Shown here in pieces: positions 41,499 through 52,379 of a stretch of DNA of 64,000 nucleotides (position 1 is its first letter; each line of letters begins with the position of its first letter). Origin of the DNA: Streptomyces showdoensis (GTDB lineage Bacteria; Actinomycetota; Actinomycetes; Streptomycetales; Streptomycetaceae). The notes beneath the pieces are model-generated. The model saw only the letters and a program-made list of their open reading frames with translations, was not told the DNA's origin and ran no database searches. The DNA is taken from NCBI RefSeq assembly GCF_039535475.1, contig NZ_BAAAXG010000026.1, positions 1,426,001 through 1,490,000 of the forward strand, read 5' to 3'. The position numbers and the translations under genes are program-made.

Positions 41499-43747
<2,249 letters not shown>

Positions 43748-43748
<1 letters not shown>

Positions 43749-44428
43749 CAGGCGTTGACCAGCTTCTTGAGGATCGAGGTGAAGAAACCGAGGCCGTCCG
43801 TCTTGCCGGTGCCGATCAGCGGCTCGACGGCGTGCTCCGGGTGCGGCATGAGGCCGACCACGTTGCCCGCGGCGTTGGTGATGCCCGCGATGTCGCGCAG
43901 CGAGCCGTTGGGGTTCACGTCCAGGTAGCGGAAGGCCACCCGCCCCTCGGCCTCCAGCTCGTCGAGCGTGCGCTCGTCGGCGACGTAACGGCCGTCCATG
44001 TTCTTGAGCGGGACCTCGATCTCCTGGCCCACGGTGTAGTCCGAGGTCCAGGCGGTCTCCGCGTTCTCCACCCGCAGCTTCTGGTCGCGGCAGATGAAGT
44101 GGAGGTGGTTGTTGCGCAGCATGGCGCCCGGCAGCAGGTGGGCTTCGGTGAGGATCTGGAAGCCGTTGCAGATGCCGAGGACGGGCATGCCCGCCTTCGC
44201 CTGCTCGATGATCGACTCCATCACCGGCGAGAAGCGGGAGATGGCGCCGGCCCGCAGGTAGTCGCCGTAGGAGAAGCCGCCGGCCAGGACCACGGCGTCG
44301 ACCTGCTTGAGGTCCTTGTCGCGGTGCCAGAGCGAGACGGGCTCGGCGCCCGCGAGGCGGGCGGCGCGCAGCGCGTCCTGGTCGTCGAGCGTTCCGGGGA
44401 ACGTGACGACGCCGATGCGTGCGGTCAC
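43748..44428 (-). CDS. purQ: FGAM synthase glutaminase subunit PurQ
   Basis: This 226-residue class I glutamine amidotransferase supplies ammonia to PurL. The nucleophile Cys87 lies in [12 protein letters not shown], and the His/Glu pair is in [12 protein letters not shown]. The ATG overlaps the purS stop (ATGA), indicating coupled translation. Confidence 0.97.
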
Positions 44429-44670
44429 GACTCCACCTTCACGGTGAAGTCTTCGATCACGGTGTTGGCAAGGAAGGTTTCGGCCATCTCATGGATGCGG
44501 GCGAGGGCGGCCTCGTCGACCGGTCCCTCCACCTCGAGCTCGAAGCGCTTCCCCTGGCGGACGTCGGCGATGCCCTCGAATCCGAGGCGGGGCAGTGCAC
44601 GCTGCACCGCCTGTCCCTGGGGGTCGAGGATCTCCGGCTTGAGCATGACGTCGACTACGACGCGTGCCAC
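44425..44670 (-). CDS. purS: FGAM synthase subunit PurS
   Basis: This 81-residue protein starts at GTG behind [25 protein letters not shown] and [13 protein letters not shown] are the family signatures. PurS bridges PurL and PurQ. It is the first gene of the operon. Confidence 0.95.
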   Translation of the reverse strand: MARVVVDVMLKPEILDPQGQAVQRALPRLGFEGIADVRQGKRFELEVEGPVDEAALARIHEMAETFLANTVIEDFTVKVES

Positions 44671-45063
44671 TGGCACTCCCGGTGGTGGTGTTGCGTGGGC
44701 GGTTCCCTCAGCGTACCTGCCTCCAAATTCTACGCGGGTAGAAGTCTGAAGGATCCTACAAAGGGCCCACTGGCACCGCTCCGATGAATTCAAGCGGAAT
44801 ATCTTCCGCCGACCGGGACACGCGGAAACAATTGCCTGGGCTTCACAATGCGCCACCCGTCACTGTACAAAGGGAATGCGGAGAAAATACTTCGGCGGGC
44901 ATCGGCGGCTTCAGTGGCCACCGGCGAACACGGACGATCTCCGACGAGCACGAGACAAGCGCAGCATTGCCCCGCCGGGGAGCCGCAACATCGGCATCTC
45001 CGCACGTCAGAGCGGCATGAACGTCGAGACGACACGGCGATCCGCAGGAAAGGACCGATATCC
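44671..45063. other. Divergent control region of purSQL and lsrL
   Basis: These 393 bp contain no supportable gene. It is less GC-rich than its neighbours. A palindrome TTCTACGCGGGTAGAA (44728-44743) lies 58 bp before purS. A frame open through to lsrL has no ribosome binding site and is not conserved-looking, so it is ignored. Confidence 0.5.
44728..44743. promoter_or_regulatory. 16-bp palindrome upstream of purS
   Basis: TTCTAC and GTAGAA are perfect 6-bp arms around GCGG. It could be the operator of the purine operon. I do not find the same sequence before purF, purM, purC or purD, so it is not a shared purine box. Confidence 0.4.
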
Positions 45064-45408
45064 GTGGCTCAGCGTGTGGTGGTCACCCTCTCCGATGACA
45101 TCGACGGCGGAGAAGCAGCGGAAACAGTCGCGTTCGGACTGGACGGGAAGATGTACGAGATCGACCTGAATCCCGCCAATGCAAAGAAACTGCGCAAGGC
45201 GCTCGCGCCCTACCTCGCCGCGGGCCGCAAGCAGAGCGGCCGCACCGCCGGCAGCCCCAGGACGGTGCCCGAGGGTGGCTTCAAACACACCGCGCTCGCC
45301 CCGGCGCCGGCCGCGGTCCGCGCCTGGGCGCAGTCCAACAAGATGGACGTGCCCGCCCGGGGGCGCATCCCGAAGCGGGTCTACGAGGCCTTCCGCGCCG
45401 CGGGCTGA
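45064..45408 (+). CDS. lsrL: LsrL, Lsr2-family nucleoid protein
   Basis: This 114-residue protein starts at GTG. It has an N-terminal dimerisation domain (VVVTLSDDIDGGEAAETVAF, KMYEIDLNPANAKKLRKALA), a linker, and a C-terminal DNA-binding domain (VRAWAQSNKMDVPARGRIPK). The AT-hook-like core is RGRIP rather than RGR alone. Position beside purS and divergence from the canonical Lsr2 sequence identify it as the second paralogue found in Streptomyces. The main Lsr2 silences AT-rich foreign DNA. The role of LsrL is less clear. Confidence 0.88.
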   Translation: MAQRVVVTLSDDIDGGEAAETVAFGLDGKMYEIDLNPANAKKLRKALAPYLAAGRKQSGRTAGSPRTVPEGGFKHTALAPAPAAVRAWAQSNKMDVPARGRIPKRVYEAFRAAG

Positions 45409-45428
45409 CAGCGCGTCCGACCCCGGAT

Positions 45429-45459
45429 TTGCATCCCACCCCCCATGATCCGCTAGAGT
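45429..45459 (+). promoter_or_regulatory. Promoter of the atypical tRNA-Gly
   Basis: TTGCAT (45429-45434) and TAGAGT (45454-45459) are 19 bp apart, 51 bp before the tRNA. A separate promoter shows the gene is expressed. Confidence 0.5.
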
Positions 45460-45510
45460 CTGGAGCACGCCGAGGGGCGAGGCCGAAAGGCCCCGGACCT
45501 CACGCAGCGT

Positions 45511-45582
45511 GCGGGTGTAGTTCAGTAGCAGAACAGCCCCCTTCCAGGGGGAAGGCGCAGTGTGCAATCCCTGTCACCCGCT
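45511..45582 (+). tRNA. Atypical tRNA-Gly(UCC), candidate cell-wall tRNA
   Basis: The 72-nt gene has acceptor GCGGGTG/CACCCGC, D stem GTTC/GAAC and anticodon loop CTTCCAG (anticodon UCC). The D loop is AGTAGCA, lacking the invariant GG. The T arm reads GTGCAATC where GTTCGAATC is expected, so the D-loop/T-loop elbow contacts are lost. These are the hallmarks I recall for staphylococcal non-ribosomal tRNA-Gly(UCC) that donate glycine to peptidoglycan. Streptomyces peptidoglycan has a single-Gly bridge added by a FemX-type enzyme from Gly-tRNA, so a matching role is plausible. CCA is not encoded. A degenerate pseudo-tRNA is the alternative. Confidence 0.8.
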
Positions 45583-45662
45583 CTGCATCGCGTTACCGAG
45601 CACTCCGGTGCATCAGGTAGAGTGGTGCTCGCGCCGCCCGGTGAAAGCCGAGCGGAGGCAAT

Positions 45663-45735
45663 GCGGACGTGGCTCAGTTGGTAGAGCATCACCTTGCCAA
45701 GGTGAGGGTCGCGAGTTCGAATCTCGTCGTCCGCT
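45663..45735 (+). tRNA. tRNA-Gly(GCC), copy 1
   Basis: The 73-nt gene has acceptor GCGGACG/CGTCCGC, a D loop with GG, anticodon loop TTGCCAA and T loop GTTCGAATC. It is fully canonical, in contrast to the gene 80 bp upstream. Confidence 0.96.
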
Positions 45736-45743
45736 CAGGGAAC

Positions 45744-45775
45744 GAAGGCCCCGGTTCATCAGAACCGGGGCCTTC
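45744..45775 (+). terminator. Terminator between the tRNA-Gly(GCC) copies
   Basis: GAAGGCCCCGGTTC and GAACCGGGGCCTTC form a perfect 14-bp stem with an ATCA loop. Confidence 0.88.
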
Positions 45776-45875
45776 GTCGTACGCGCTGCGGACCTGTCGC
45801 CCGCGCGGTCGATCTGTGGCGACCGCCACAACCGGAGGCCCGGAAAACCGTGTCATCGGCCCCCGGAACATTGGG

Positions 45876-45881
45876 TATAGT
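45876..45881 (+). promoter_or_regulatory. -10 element of tRNA-Gly(GCC) copy 2
   Basis: TATAGT lies 21 bp before the second tRNA, with TGTCAT 19 bp upstream as a possible -35. Each Gly(GCC) gene is thus a separate unit. Confidence 0.5.
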
Positions 45882-45902
45882 TAGCAGCGCGCTACGGCGC
45901 AT

Positions 45903-45975
45903 GCGGACGTGGCTCAGTTGGTAGAGCATCACCTTGCCAAGGTGAGGGTCGCGAGTTCGAATCTCGTCGTCCGCT
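45903..45975 (+). tRNA. tRNA-Gly(GCC), copy 2
   Basis: Bases 45901-45975 are identical to 45661-45735, a 240-bp duplication offset. This copy is followed by CCA in the DNA, the first is not. Confidence 0.96.
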
Positions 45976-45983
45976 CCATGAAG

Positions 45984-46015
45984 AAGCCCCCGGTCGAATC
46001 GACCGGGGGCTTTCT
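45984..46015. terminator. Bidirectional terminator between tRNA-Gly and purC
   Basis: AAGCCCCCGGTCGA and TCGACCGGGGGCTT form a perfect stem with TTTCT on the plus side. It lies 7 bp from the purC stop and can serve both genes. Confidence 0.85.
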
Positions 46016-46021
46016 CGTTCC

Positions 46022-46945
46022 CTACCGCGTCTCCTGGCTCCAGGACTTTCCGGTCAGCAGCTCGTACGCCTCCAGGTACTTGGCGCGGGTCCGCTCCACG
46101 ACCTCCTGCGGGAGGACCGGCGGCGGCTGCTCGCTCGCGCGGTCCCAGCCGGACTCCGGCGACAGCAGCCAGTTCCGCACGATCTGCTTGTCGTACGAGG
46201 GCTGGGTGCGGCCCGGCTGCCACTGGTCGGCCGGCCAGAAGCGGGACGAGTCCGGGGTGAGCACCTCGTCGGCGAGGACCAGACGGGCGCCCTCCGGGGT
46301 GCTCTCGAAGCCGAACTCGAACTTCGTGTCGGCCAGGACGATCCCGCGCTCGCGGGCGATGTCCCGGGCCCGGGCGTAGACGTCGAGGGTCGTCCGGCGC
46401 AGCAGCGCCGCCGTCTCGGCGCCCACCTGACGCGCGACCTCCTCGTACGACACGTTCTCGTCGTGGTCGCCGACGGCGGCCTTGGTCGCCGGGGTGAAGA
46501 TCGGGGCGGGCAGCTCGGACCCGTCGCTCAGACCCTCCGGGAGAGCGAGGCCGCACACCGTACGGGAGTCGTTGTACTCCAGCAGGCCGGAGCCGGTGAG
46601 GTAGCCGCGGGCCACGCACTCGACCGCGACCATGTCCAGCGGCTTGCAGATCAGGGTGCGGCCCGCCCAGTCGGCGGGGGCGCCGGCCGGCAGCTCGGTC
46701 GAGATCACGTGGTGCGGGACCAGGTCGGAGAGCTGGTCGAACCACCAGAGCGAGAGCTGGGTCAGCACCCGGCCCTTGTCGGGGATCTCGGTGGGCAGCA
46801 CCCAGTCGAAGGCCGAGATGCGGTCGCTCGCCACCATCACGAGCTCGCCCGCCTCGTTGCGGTACAGGTCGCGGACCTTGCCCGTGTGGAGATGGGTGAG
46901 GCCCGGGACCTGGACGGGCTCGGGCTTTTCTACGAATCCGGACAC
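46022..46945 (-). CDS. purC: SAICAR synthetase
   Basis: This 307-residue enzyme ligates aspartate to CAIR with ATP (step 8 of purine synthesis). GTG 46945 follows GGAGGAACC. Motifs visible are HTGKVRDLYRNEAGELVMVA, SDRISAFDWVLPTEIPDKG, VECVARGYLTGSG and IVLADTKFEFGFE. Full length. Confidence 0.97.
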   Translation of the reverse strand: MSGFVEKPEPVQVPGLTHLHTGKVRDLYRNEAGELVMVASDRISAFDWVLPTEIPDKGRVLTQLSLWWFDQLSDLVPHHVISTELPAGAPADWAGRTLICKPLDMVAVECVARGYLTGSGLLEYNDSRTVCGLALPEGLSDGSELPAPIFTPATKAAVGDHDENVSYEEVARQVGAETAALLRRTTLDVYARARDIARERGIVLADTKFEFGFESTPEGARLVLADEVLTPDSSRFWPADQWQPGRTQPSYDKQIVRNWLLSPESGWDRASEQPPPVLPQEVVERTRAKYLEAYELLTGKSWSQETR

Positions 46946-47057
46946 GGTTCCTCCGCGTAGGTTGATCCAGGAGCGTGTCCGATTCTCTCGCACATCCGGC
47001 CGGAGCCGAGCCCCGGGCCCTGTGACGTGCCCCGCCCCGGCCGCCCGCCGCACCCGG

Positions 47058-48518
47058 TCAGTCCCTTTTGCAGATCCGGTCCAGGAGGTTCGCCGTGGCG
47101 CGCTGGACCCGGGTGTCCACATGGCCCGGCCGGTCCAGCGCCGGGGACCAGGCGAAGGTGCCGGCGGCGAACACCCAGGCGCCCGACGGGGCCCGGTAGA
47201 GGCTCGTCTCCTGGTGCCGGAGCGCCCCCTCGCTGTCCCGGTAGGGCGAGTGCGCCAGCAGGATGCGGCCCTGGTGCTCGGGCAGGGCGGTGCGCGGGAA
47301 GTAGCGGTCCGCCTCGCCCGCGACCAGGCCCGGGATCTCGTCCCCCTCGCCCGCGCCGGTGGCCTCCCAGAGCCAGTGGTCCGCGTTCCGCACGACCAGC
47401 GGGTGCGGTTCGGGCACCCGCCCCGCGTACTGGATGCCGAGCAGCTGCTGCTCGGGGCGGTCGACCTCGCGCCACAGCGCCGGGCGGCCGGGGCCGCGGC
47501 GCTTGCGGCAGGTGAGCAGCCGGTCCGGGGCCCCGGACGGCGACGGGCCCAGCTCCACCTGCCAGTACATGGTGTTGGCGGAGAGGAAGACCAGCGAGGT
47601 GCCCTGGTCCCGGGCGAGTTCGGCGGTGCGGCGCATGGGCGCCGACCAGTACTCGTCGTGGCCCGGGAAGACCAGCCCCCGGTAGCGGCTCGGGTCCACC
47701 CGGCCCGCGTGCAGGTCGCGGGTCTCGGCGTACGCGAGGTCGTAGCCGTAGCGCTCGGCCCAGCGGATGAAGTCGTAGGCGTGGCCCACGTGCAGCGGCA
47801 GGCCCGCGCCCGCGTACGGGCGGTCGAAGGAGACCGTGACCGCGGCCTCCTCCTCGCCGAGCAGCCGGCCCTCCTCGTCCCAGGCGTGGTAGAGGCTGGC
47901 GCCCGTCCGGCCGTCCTCCGGATAGAGGTTGTACGCCTGCCAGGTCACGTCCGGCAGGACCAGCAGCAGGTCCGCCGGATGGCTGTCGCGGACCGTGAAC
48001 GGGATGTGGGAGCGGTAACCGCCGACGGTGGTGAGGACGGCGACGTAGGCGCCGATCGACCAGTACGACGGGATCTGCAGCCGCCAGGACTGCCACCAGT
48101 GGTGGCAGGAGACGGTCCGGTCGGCGGTCAGCGGGGCCGGCTGGACGATCCCGGAGAGCCGCGGACTCGTGGTGATCTTGGCGGCTCCGTCGCCGCCGTA
48201 GTGCCCGATCCGGTAGATGTCGACCGAGAACTGCTGCGGCGGGTCCACCGTGATGTGGAAATCGATCGCCTCGCCGGGCGCGACGGCGCCGCTCGACACG
48301 AAGCCCTTGATCTGGCCGTGCACGTCGTCCGCGGTCCGGGGCCCGCCGCCGCCCCCGCGGGCCAGGGTCTCGTCGGCGTACCAGGGCACCATCTGACCCG
48401 TGTCGTCGAAGTAGTTCTCCGAGCCGCGCAGCCAGGGCAGCGGGCCCTGGCCGAAGGGATCCGACACGGCATGGGCGAGCGCGCCCGATTCCCACCGCCT
48501 GATCTGCTCCGCCCCCAT
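47058..48518 (-). CDS. N,N-dimethylformamidase large-subunit-like protein
   Basis: This 486-residue protein is recognised by the N-terminal beta domain (ENYFDDTGQMVPWYADETLA, VSVDIYRIGHYGG-type segment) and the second domain. That domain has TWQAYNLYPEDGRTGASLYH, VFPGHDEYWSAPMRRTAELA and VFLSANTMYWQVELG. This matches the N,N-dimethylformamidase beta-subunit family, many of whose actinobacterial members have unknown substrates. No signal peptide is clear. It sits between purC and a large membrane protein, and may not be functionally linked. Confidence 0.75.
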   Translation of the reverse strand: MGAEQIRRWESGALAHAVSDPFGQGPLPWLRGSENYFDDTGQMVPWYADETLARGGGGGPRTADDVHGQIKGFVSSGAVAPGEAIDFHITVDPPQQFSVDIYRIGHYGGDGAAKITTSPRLSGIVQPAPLTADRTVSCHHWWQSWRLQIPSYWSIGAYVAVLTTVGGYRSHIPFTVRDSHPADLLLVLPDVTWQAYNLYPEDGRTGASLYHAWDEEGRLLGEEEAAVTVSFDRPYAGAGLPLHVGHAYDFIRWAERYGYDLAYAETRDLHAGRVDPSRYRGLVFPGHDEYWSAPMRRTAELARDQGTSLVFLSANTMYWQVELGPSPSGAPDRLLTCRKRRGPGRPALWREVDRPEQQLLGIQYAGRVPEPHPLVVRNADHWLWEATGAGEGDEIPGLVAGEADRYFPRTALPEHQGRILLAHSPYRDSEGALRHQETSLYRAPSGAWVFAAGTFAWSPALDRPGHVDTRVQRATANLLDRICKRD

Positions 48519-48704
48519 GCTGCGCCCTCCCTCGACTCCCCCGGTCGGCTGGTCAGTGCCTCTGGATTAAGCCTCTGTCAGTGCCGGTCTCCAGCACATC
48601 ACATAACGCACGCACTCCGTCACCGTTCGTCGCGAATTGACGAGAGTGGAAGCAGCCCGTCCGGTGTGGTCCGCGGGCCGGCGCGGGCCGGCCGGGCGGG
48701 TGCC

Positions 48705-50768
48705 TCAGACCAGTCGGACCGGCTTCTCCGGGCGCACTCCGGTCCTGGCCAGCCAGGCGCGCAGCGGCTCGGGGTCGCCGTCCTCGACGAGGGCGAGGAC
48801 CACGCCGTTCAGATCGGTGCTGCGCTCCCCCGCGACCAGCAGGGCGGGCCCGTCGAGCCAGTCGAGGCCCGGGGCCGCCTCCGCCGTGTCCACGGCGGCG
48901 CAGCAGACCATGGCCGCCACGTGGTCGGCGAGCAGGTCCCGGCCGGTGCGGGGCGGCTGGAGCGGGAAGAGCGGCAGCCCTCCGTCGGGCCCCTCGACCT
49001 CGGGCACGACCGGCCGCAGCGCCTCCTCACGGGCCGCCTGCGCGGTGAGCGCGGCGGCGAGCACGTCGGCGGCGGGGTTGCCTGCGGGGTCGGGGTCGAG
49101 GTCGGGGTCGAGGCCCGGGCCGTGGTCGAGGCCCGGGTCTGCCCCGGGGGGCAGGTCCGCGTCGGTGGCGGCGATCGCGGCGATGTCCGGGGACGGATCG
49201 GCCTCGGCGGTCGGGACCGGGGCAAGGACAGTCGCGTCGGTGGCGGCGGTGTCCCGGGCGTCTTGGGCGGCGGTGGCGGCGGTGTCCCGGGCGTCTTGGG
49301 CGGCGGTGGCGGCGGTGTCCCGGGCTTCCCGGTCGTCGCCGACGGCGGTGTCCCGGGCGTCTTGGTCGTCGCCGACGGCGGTGTCCCCGGCTTCCCGGTC
49401 GTCGTCGCCGACGGCGGTGGTACGGGTGGCCCGGCCGTCGTCGACCGCGGCTCCGGGCGCCGCGGCGGCCGCGTCCCCGGTGGAGGGCTGCGGGGCCGTG
49501 AGGCGGGCCATGACGCGGGACAGGGTGGGGCCGTCGGCGGCCGTGCACGGAGCCGGGTGCTCGGGGCCGTGGGGCCCGGCCGGCGGGCAGGCCGGGCCGA
49601 GGCGGTCGAGGACCTGGTGGAGGCGGGCCGCGTCGGCGCGCCATTTGCGGTCGACGACCTCCTCCGGATACTCGCTCCACTCGACCGGGGCCCAGTCCGG
49701 GCCCGGCTCGGCCGGGCCGCCGTGGAAGAGGCGGGCGGCGAGCAGCGAGGTGGCCGCGTCGACCGCGCCCGGCTCCTCCAGGAGGTCGCAGGCGGGGCGC
49801 TCGCCGAGCCGGGAGGTGTAGCCCTCGGCCAGGCGGTCGCGGCGGGAGAGTTCGGTGAGGGCGGAGACCACGCCCGCGTCCAGACGGGCGGGCCAGCGGC
49901 CCATCCGCCAGGCGGGCAGGGCGACCCGGGTCAGCAGCCGGTCCCAGCCCGCGTAGGCGAGGCCGACCTGCTCCTGGGCGACGATGCGCACCCCGTAGTC
50001 CACGGCCTGCGCGCGCTCGGAGCCGGCCGCGGCCACGCCCCGCTCCATCTCCGCGGCGTGCGTCCGGCAGCCCACGAGCATGATCCGGGCCAGTCGGCCG
50101 ACGCCGGCCGCGCCGAGCTTGCGGACCGGGTCGAGGCCGGGGCGCCGGGGCACGGCGACCGCCGCGTCCAGGCCCCGTACGAACCGGCGGGCCGCGGCTA
50201 TGTCGGGGTGGGCCGCCGGGCCCGTACCGGCGACGACGGGGGCCAGGACCGCGCGGAGCTCGCCGACGCGCATCCACCACAGGAAGGGCGAGCCGATGAC
50301 GAGGACGGGCGCGTCGCCGCCGCGGTGCCGGCCGTGCGCCGGGTGGGAGCGGTCCTCCAGCCAGCTGTCGCAGTCCGGGGTCAGGGCTATCGCGGAGGGC
50401 GCGGGGACCCCGAGGCGGTCGGCGAGGTCGCGGACCATCCGGTAGAGGTCGGGGGCGGAGGTCTCGGCGAGCTCCACCGTCGGCGTCACGGCCGGGCGGG
50501 CCCGCGCGACGACCAGGGCGACGGCGGTCGCGGCGAGGAGCACGACCACGGCGAGGACGGTGGCCACCCAGCGGGCGGTGTCCCAGCCGGGGCCCGTGAA
50601 GTGGTCGGTGACGCCGCCCGCGTAGAGGACGACGGCGACGGCCGCGGGGAGCACGGCGGCCCCCAGAGCCCTGCCGCGGACGCGGAGCACGGCCAGGGCG
50701 CGGGCCCGCGCGGCGCGCGCGCCGAGTTCGTCGCCGATGACCGATCCGGTACCGGACACGCCGTCCAT
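48705..50768 (-). CDS. Membrane protein resembling an inactive M48 peptidase
   Basis: This gene encodes 687 residues. ATG 50768 follows GGAGG by 5 nt, with GTG 50771 also possible. Two membrane helices (about 35-52 and 65-88) are followed by LADRLGVPAPSAIALTPDCD and GSPFLWWMRVGELRAVLAPV. This parallels M48 (HtpX/Ste24) peptidases, but where the metal motif HExxH should follow AVLA the sequence is PVVAG, so the site is lost. A repeat region (about 465-530, DARDTAATAAQ) and an acidic linker follow. The C-terminus contains LLADHVAAMVCCAAVDTAEA. Probably a scaffold or regulator. Confidence 0.65.
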   Translation of the reverse strand: MDGVSGTGSVIGDELGARAARARALAVLRVRGRALGAAVLPAAVAVVLYAGGVTDHFTGPGWDTARWVATVLAVVVLLAATAVALVVARARPAVTPTVELAETSAPDLYRMVRDLADRLGVPAPSAIALTPDCDSWLEDRSHPAHGRHRGGDAPVLVIGSPFLWWMRVGELRAVLAPVVAGTGPAAHPDIAAARRFVRGLDAAVAVPRRPGLDPVRKLGAAGVGRLARIMLVGCRTHAAEMERGVAAAGSERAQAVDYGVRIVAQEQVGLAYAGWDRLLTRVALPAWRMGRWPARLDAGVVSALTELSRRDRLAEGYTSRLGERPACDLLEEPGAVDAATSLLAARLFHGGPAEPGPDWAPVEWSEYPEEVVDRKWRADAARLHQVLDRLGPACPPAGPHGPEHPAPCTAADGPTLSRVMARLTAPQPSTGDAAAAAPGAAVDDGRATRTTAVGDDDREAGDTAVGDDQDARDTAVGDDREARDTAATAAQDARDTAATAAQDARDTAATDATVLAPVPTAEADPSPDIAAIAATDADLPPGADPGLDHGPGLDPDLDPDPAGNPAADVLAAALTAQAAREEALRPVVPEVEGPDGGLPLFPLQPPRTGRDLLADHVAAMVCCAAVDTAEAAPGLDWLDGPALLVAGERSTDLNGVVLALVEDGDPEPLRAWLARTGVRPEKPVRLV
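49236..49400 (-). repeat. 33-bp tandem repeats in the M48-like gene
   Basis: GTCCCGGGCGTCTTGGGCGG recurs with a 33-bp period, then diverges into GTCCCGGGCGTCTTGGTCGT units. It encodes DARDTAATAAQ and DDxxARDTAVG repeats, a disordered linker of variable length. Confidence 0.75.
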
Positions 50769-50981
50769 CACCCCCTCCTGCCCTTGTCGGGACTACCCGT
50801 GGCGGTGTTGCTCACTCCCCCACTGTGGCATCCGCCACCGACATCGCAATGCCGGTGGGCCAAGTGCCGGAACACCGTCGGAACGCCTTCGCCGCACCCT
50901 AGTTGGGGCGTCGGCGGGCGTCATCCACACAGGCGATTCGTCACTCGATGGAATGGCTTTGGCTAAAGGTGATGACGACAA

Positions 50982-51011
50982 CGCGGCCGTGCTGTTCACT
51001 GCACGGCCGCG
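50982..51011 (-). terminator. Hairpin downstream of purD
   Basis: CGCGGCCGTGC and GCACGGCCGCG form a perfect 11-bp stem with an 8-nt loop, 57 bp beyond the purD stop. T-poor, as is common for Streptomyces terminators. Confidence 0.65.
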
Positions 51012-51067
51012 CTTCGTGTCGCTCGAAACGGCGTGAATCCGCTTCTTTCCGGTTCTTTCCGGTCCGC

Positions 51068-52318
51068 TCAGGCTCCGGAGGCCTTGAGCGCGATGTCCGT
51101 ACGGTGCTGCGAACCGTCAAGGCGGATGCGGCCGACTGCCGCGTACGCCCGCTCACGGGCCTGCGCCAGGTCCGTACCGGTGGCGGTCACCGAAAGGACG
51201 CGGCCGCCGGCGCTGACGACGGCGTCGCCGTCCCGCTTGGTGCCGGCGTGCAGCACGTACGCCTCCGGGGCGTCCGTCGCCGCCACCTCGGCCAGGCCCT
51301 CGATCGGGTCGCCGGTGCGCGGGGTGCCCGGGTAGTTGTGCGAGGCCACGACCACGGTCACGGCGGCGTCGTCGCGCCAGGCGAGCGGCGACTGGTCGTC
51401 CAGGGTGCCGTTGGCGGCGTTCAGCAGCACGCCCGCCAGCGGGGTCCGGAGGCGGGCCAGCACGACCTGGGTCTCCGGGTCGCCGAAGCGCGCGTTGAAC
51501 TCGATGACCCGCACGCCGCGGCTGGTGATCGCCAGGCCCGCGTACAGCAGGCCGGAGAACGGGGTGCCGCGACGGCGCAGCTCGTCGACGGTCGGCTGCA
51601 GGACCGTGGCCAGGACCTCGTCGACCAGCTTGGGGTCGGCCCACGGGAGCGGCGAGTAGGCACCCATGCCGCCGGTGTTCGGGCCCTCGTCGCCGTCGAG
51701 CGCGCGCTTGAAGTCCTGCGCGGGCTGGAGCGGGAGGACGGTGGTGCCGTCGGTGATGGCGAAGAGGGAGACCTCGGGGCCGTCCAGGAACTCCTCGATC
51801 ACGACGCGGTCGCAGGCGAGCGCGTGCGCCCGGGCCTGCTCCAGGTCCTCGGTGACCACGACGCCCTTGCCGGCGGCGAGGCCGTCGTCCTTCACGACGT
51901 ACGGAGCGCCGAAGGCGTCCAGCGCCTCGTCGATCTCCTCGGGGGTGGTGCAGACGTAGCTGCGGGCGGTCGGGACGCCGGCCCCGGCCATGACGTCCTT
52001 GGCGAACGCCTTGGAGCCCTCCAGCTGCGCCGCCTCCCGGGACGGGCCGAAGACGGGGATGCCGGCGGCGCGGACGGCGTCGGCGACCCCCTCGACGAGC
52101 GGGGCCTCCGGGCCGACGACGACCAGTTCGGCACCGAGCTCGGTGGCCAGGCGGGCGACGGCGTCGCCGTCGAGCTGGTCGACGGGGTGCAGCTCGGCGA
52201 CCTCGGCGATTCCGGCGTTGCCGGGCGCGCAGTGCAGAGCGGTGACGTCGGGATCGAGGGAGAGGGAGCGGCACAGGGCGTGTTCGCGGGCGCCGCCGCC
52301 GATGACGAGGACCTTCAC
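51068..52318 (-). CDS. purD: Phosphoribosylamine-glycine ligase
   Basis: This 416-residue ATP-grasp enzyme makes GAR from phosphoribosylamine, the step after PurF. The start [20 protein letters not shown] is the classic N-terminus. ATP-grasp elements include [20 protein letters not shown] and [19 protein letters not shown], and [12 protein letters not shown] is also present. It follows dnaX by 62 bp on the same strand and may be co-transcribed. Confidence 0.97.
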   Translation of the reverse strand: MKVLVIGGGAREHALCRSLSLDPDVTALHCAPGNAGIAEVAELHPVDQLDGDAVARLATELGAELVVVGPEAPLVEGVADAVRAAGIPVFGPSREAAQLEGSKAFAKDVMAGAGVPTARSYVCTTPEEIDEALDAFGAPYVVKDDGLAAGKGVVVTEDLEQARAHALACDRVVIEEFLDGPEVSLFAITDGTTVLPLQPAQDFKRALDGDEGPNTGGMGAYSPLPWADPKLVDEVLATVLQPTVDELRRRGTPFSGLLYAGLAITSRGVRVIEFNARFGDPETQVVLARLRTPLAGVLLNAANGTLDDQSPLAWRDDAAVTVVVASHNYPGTPRTGDPIEGLAEVAATDAPEAYVLHAGTKRDGDAVVSAGGRVLSVTATGTDLAQARERAYAAVGRIRLDGSQHRTDIALKASGA

Positions 52319-52379
52319 GTCAGCCAGGGTAGCCCGCGGGGCAGCGTGCCCTTTGTGCGGGCCACCGAGCGAGACGCCG

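Noticed and set aside
44728..44743. A common purine-repressor box
   Set aside because: The palindrome before purS was not found before purF, purM, purC or purD in this window.
45511..45582. Reading this element as a simple pseudo-tRNA
   Set aside because: Acceptor, D and anticodon stems are intact, a promoter is present, and the specific D- and T-loop changes match functional non-ribosomal tRNA-Gly, so decay is the less likely view, though not excluded.
49236..49400. Insertion or mobile element suspected from repeats
   Set aside because: The 33-bp repeats keep frame inside a coding gene and have no terminal inverted repeats or transposase.
46632..50966. A 1444-codon plus-strand frame
   Set aside because: It crosses purC, the dimethylformamidase-like gene and the M48-like gene antisense, with no start signal or domain.
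50953..51036. A 27-residue plus-strand peptide (MALAKGDDDNAAVLFTARP) near the purD terminator
   Set aside because: The frame is built on the terminator arms and has no ribosome binding site.
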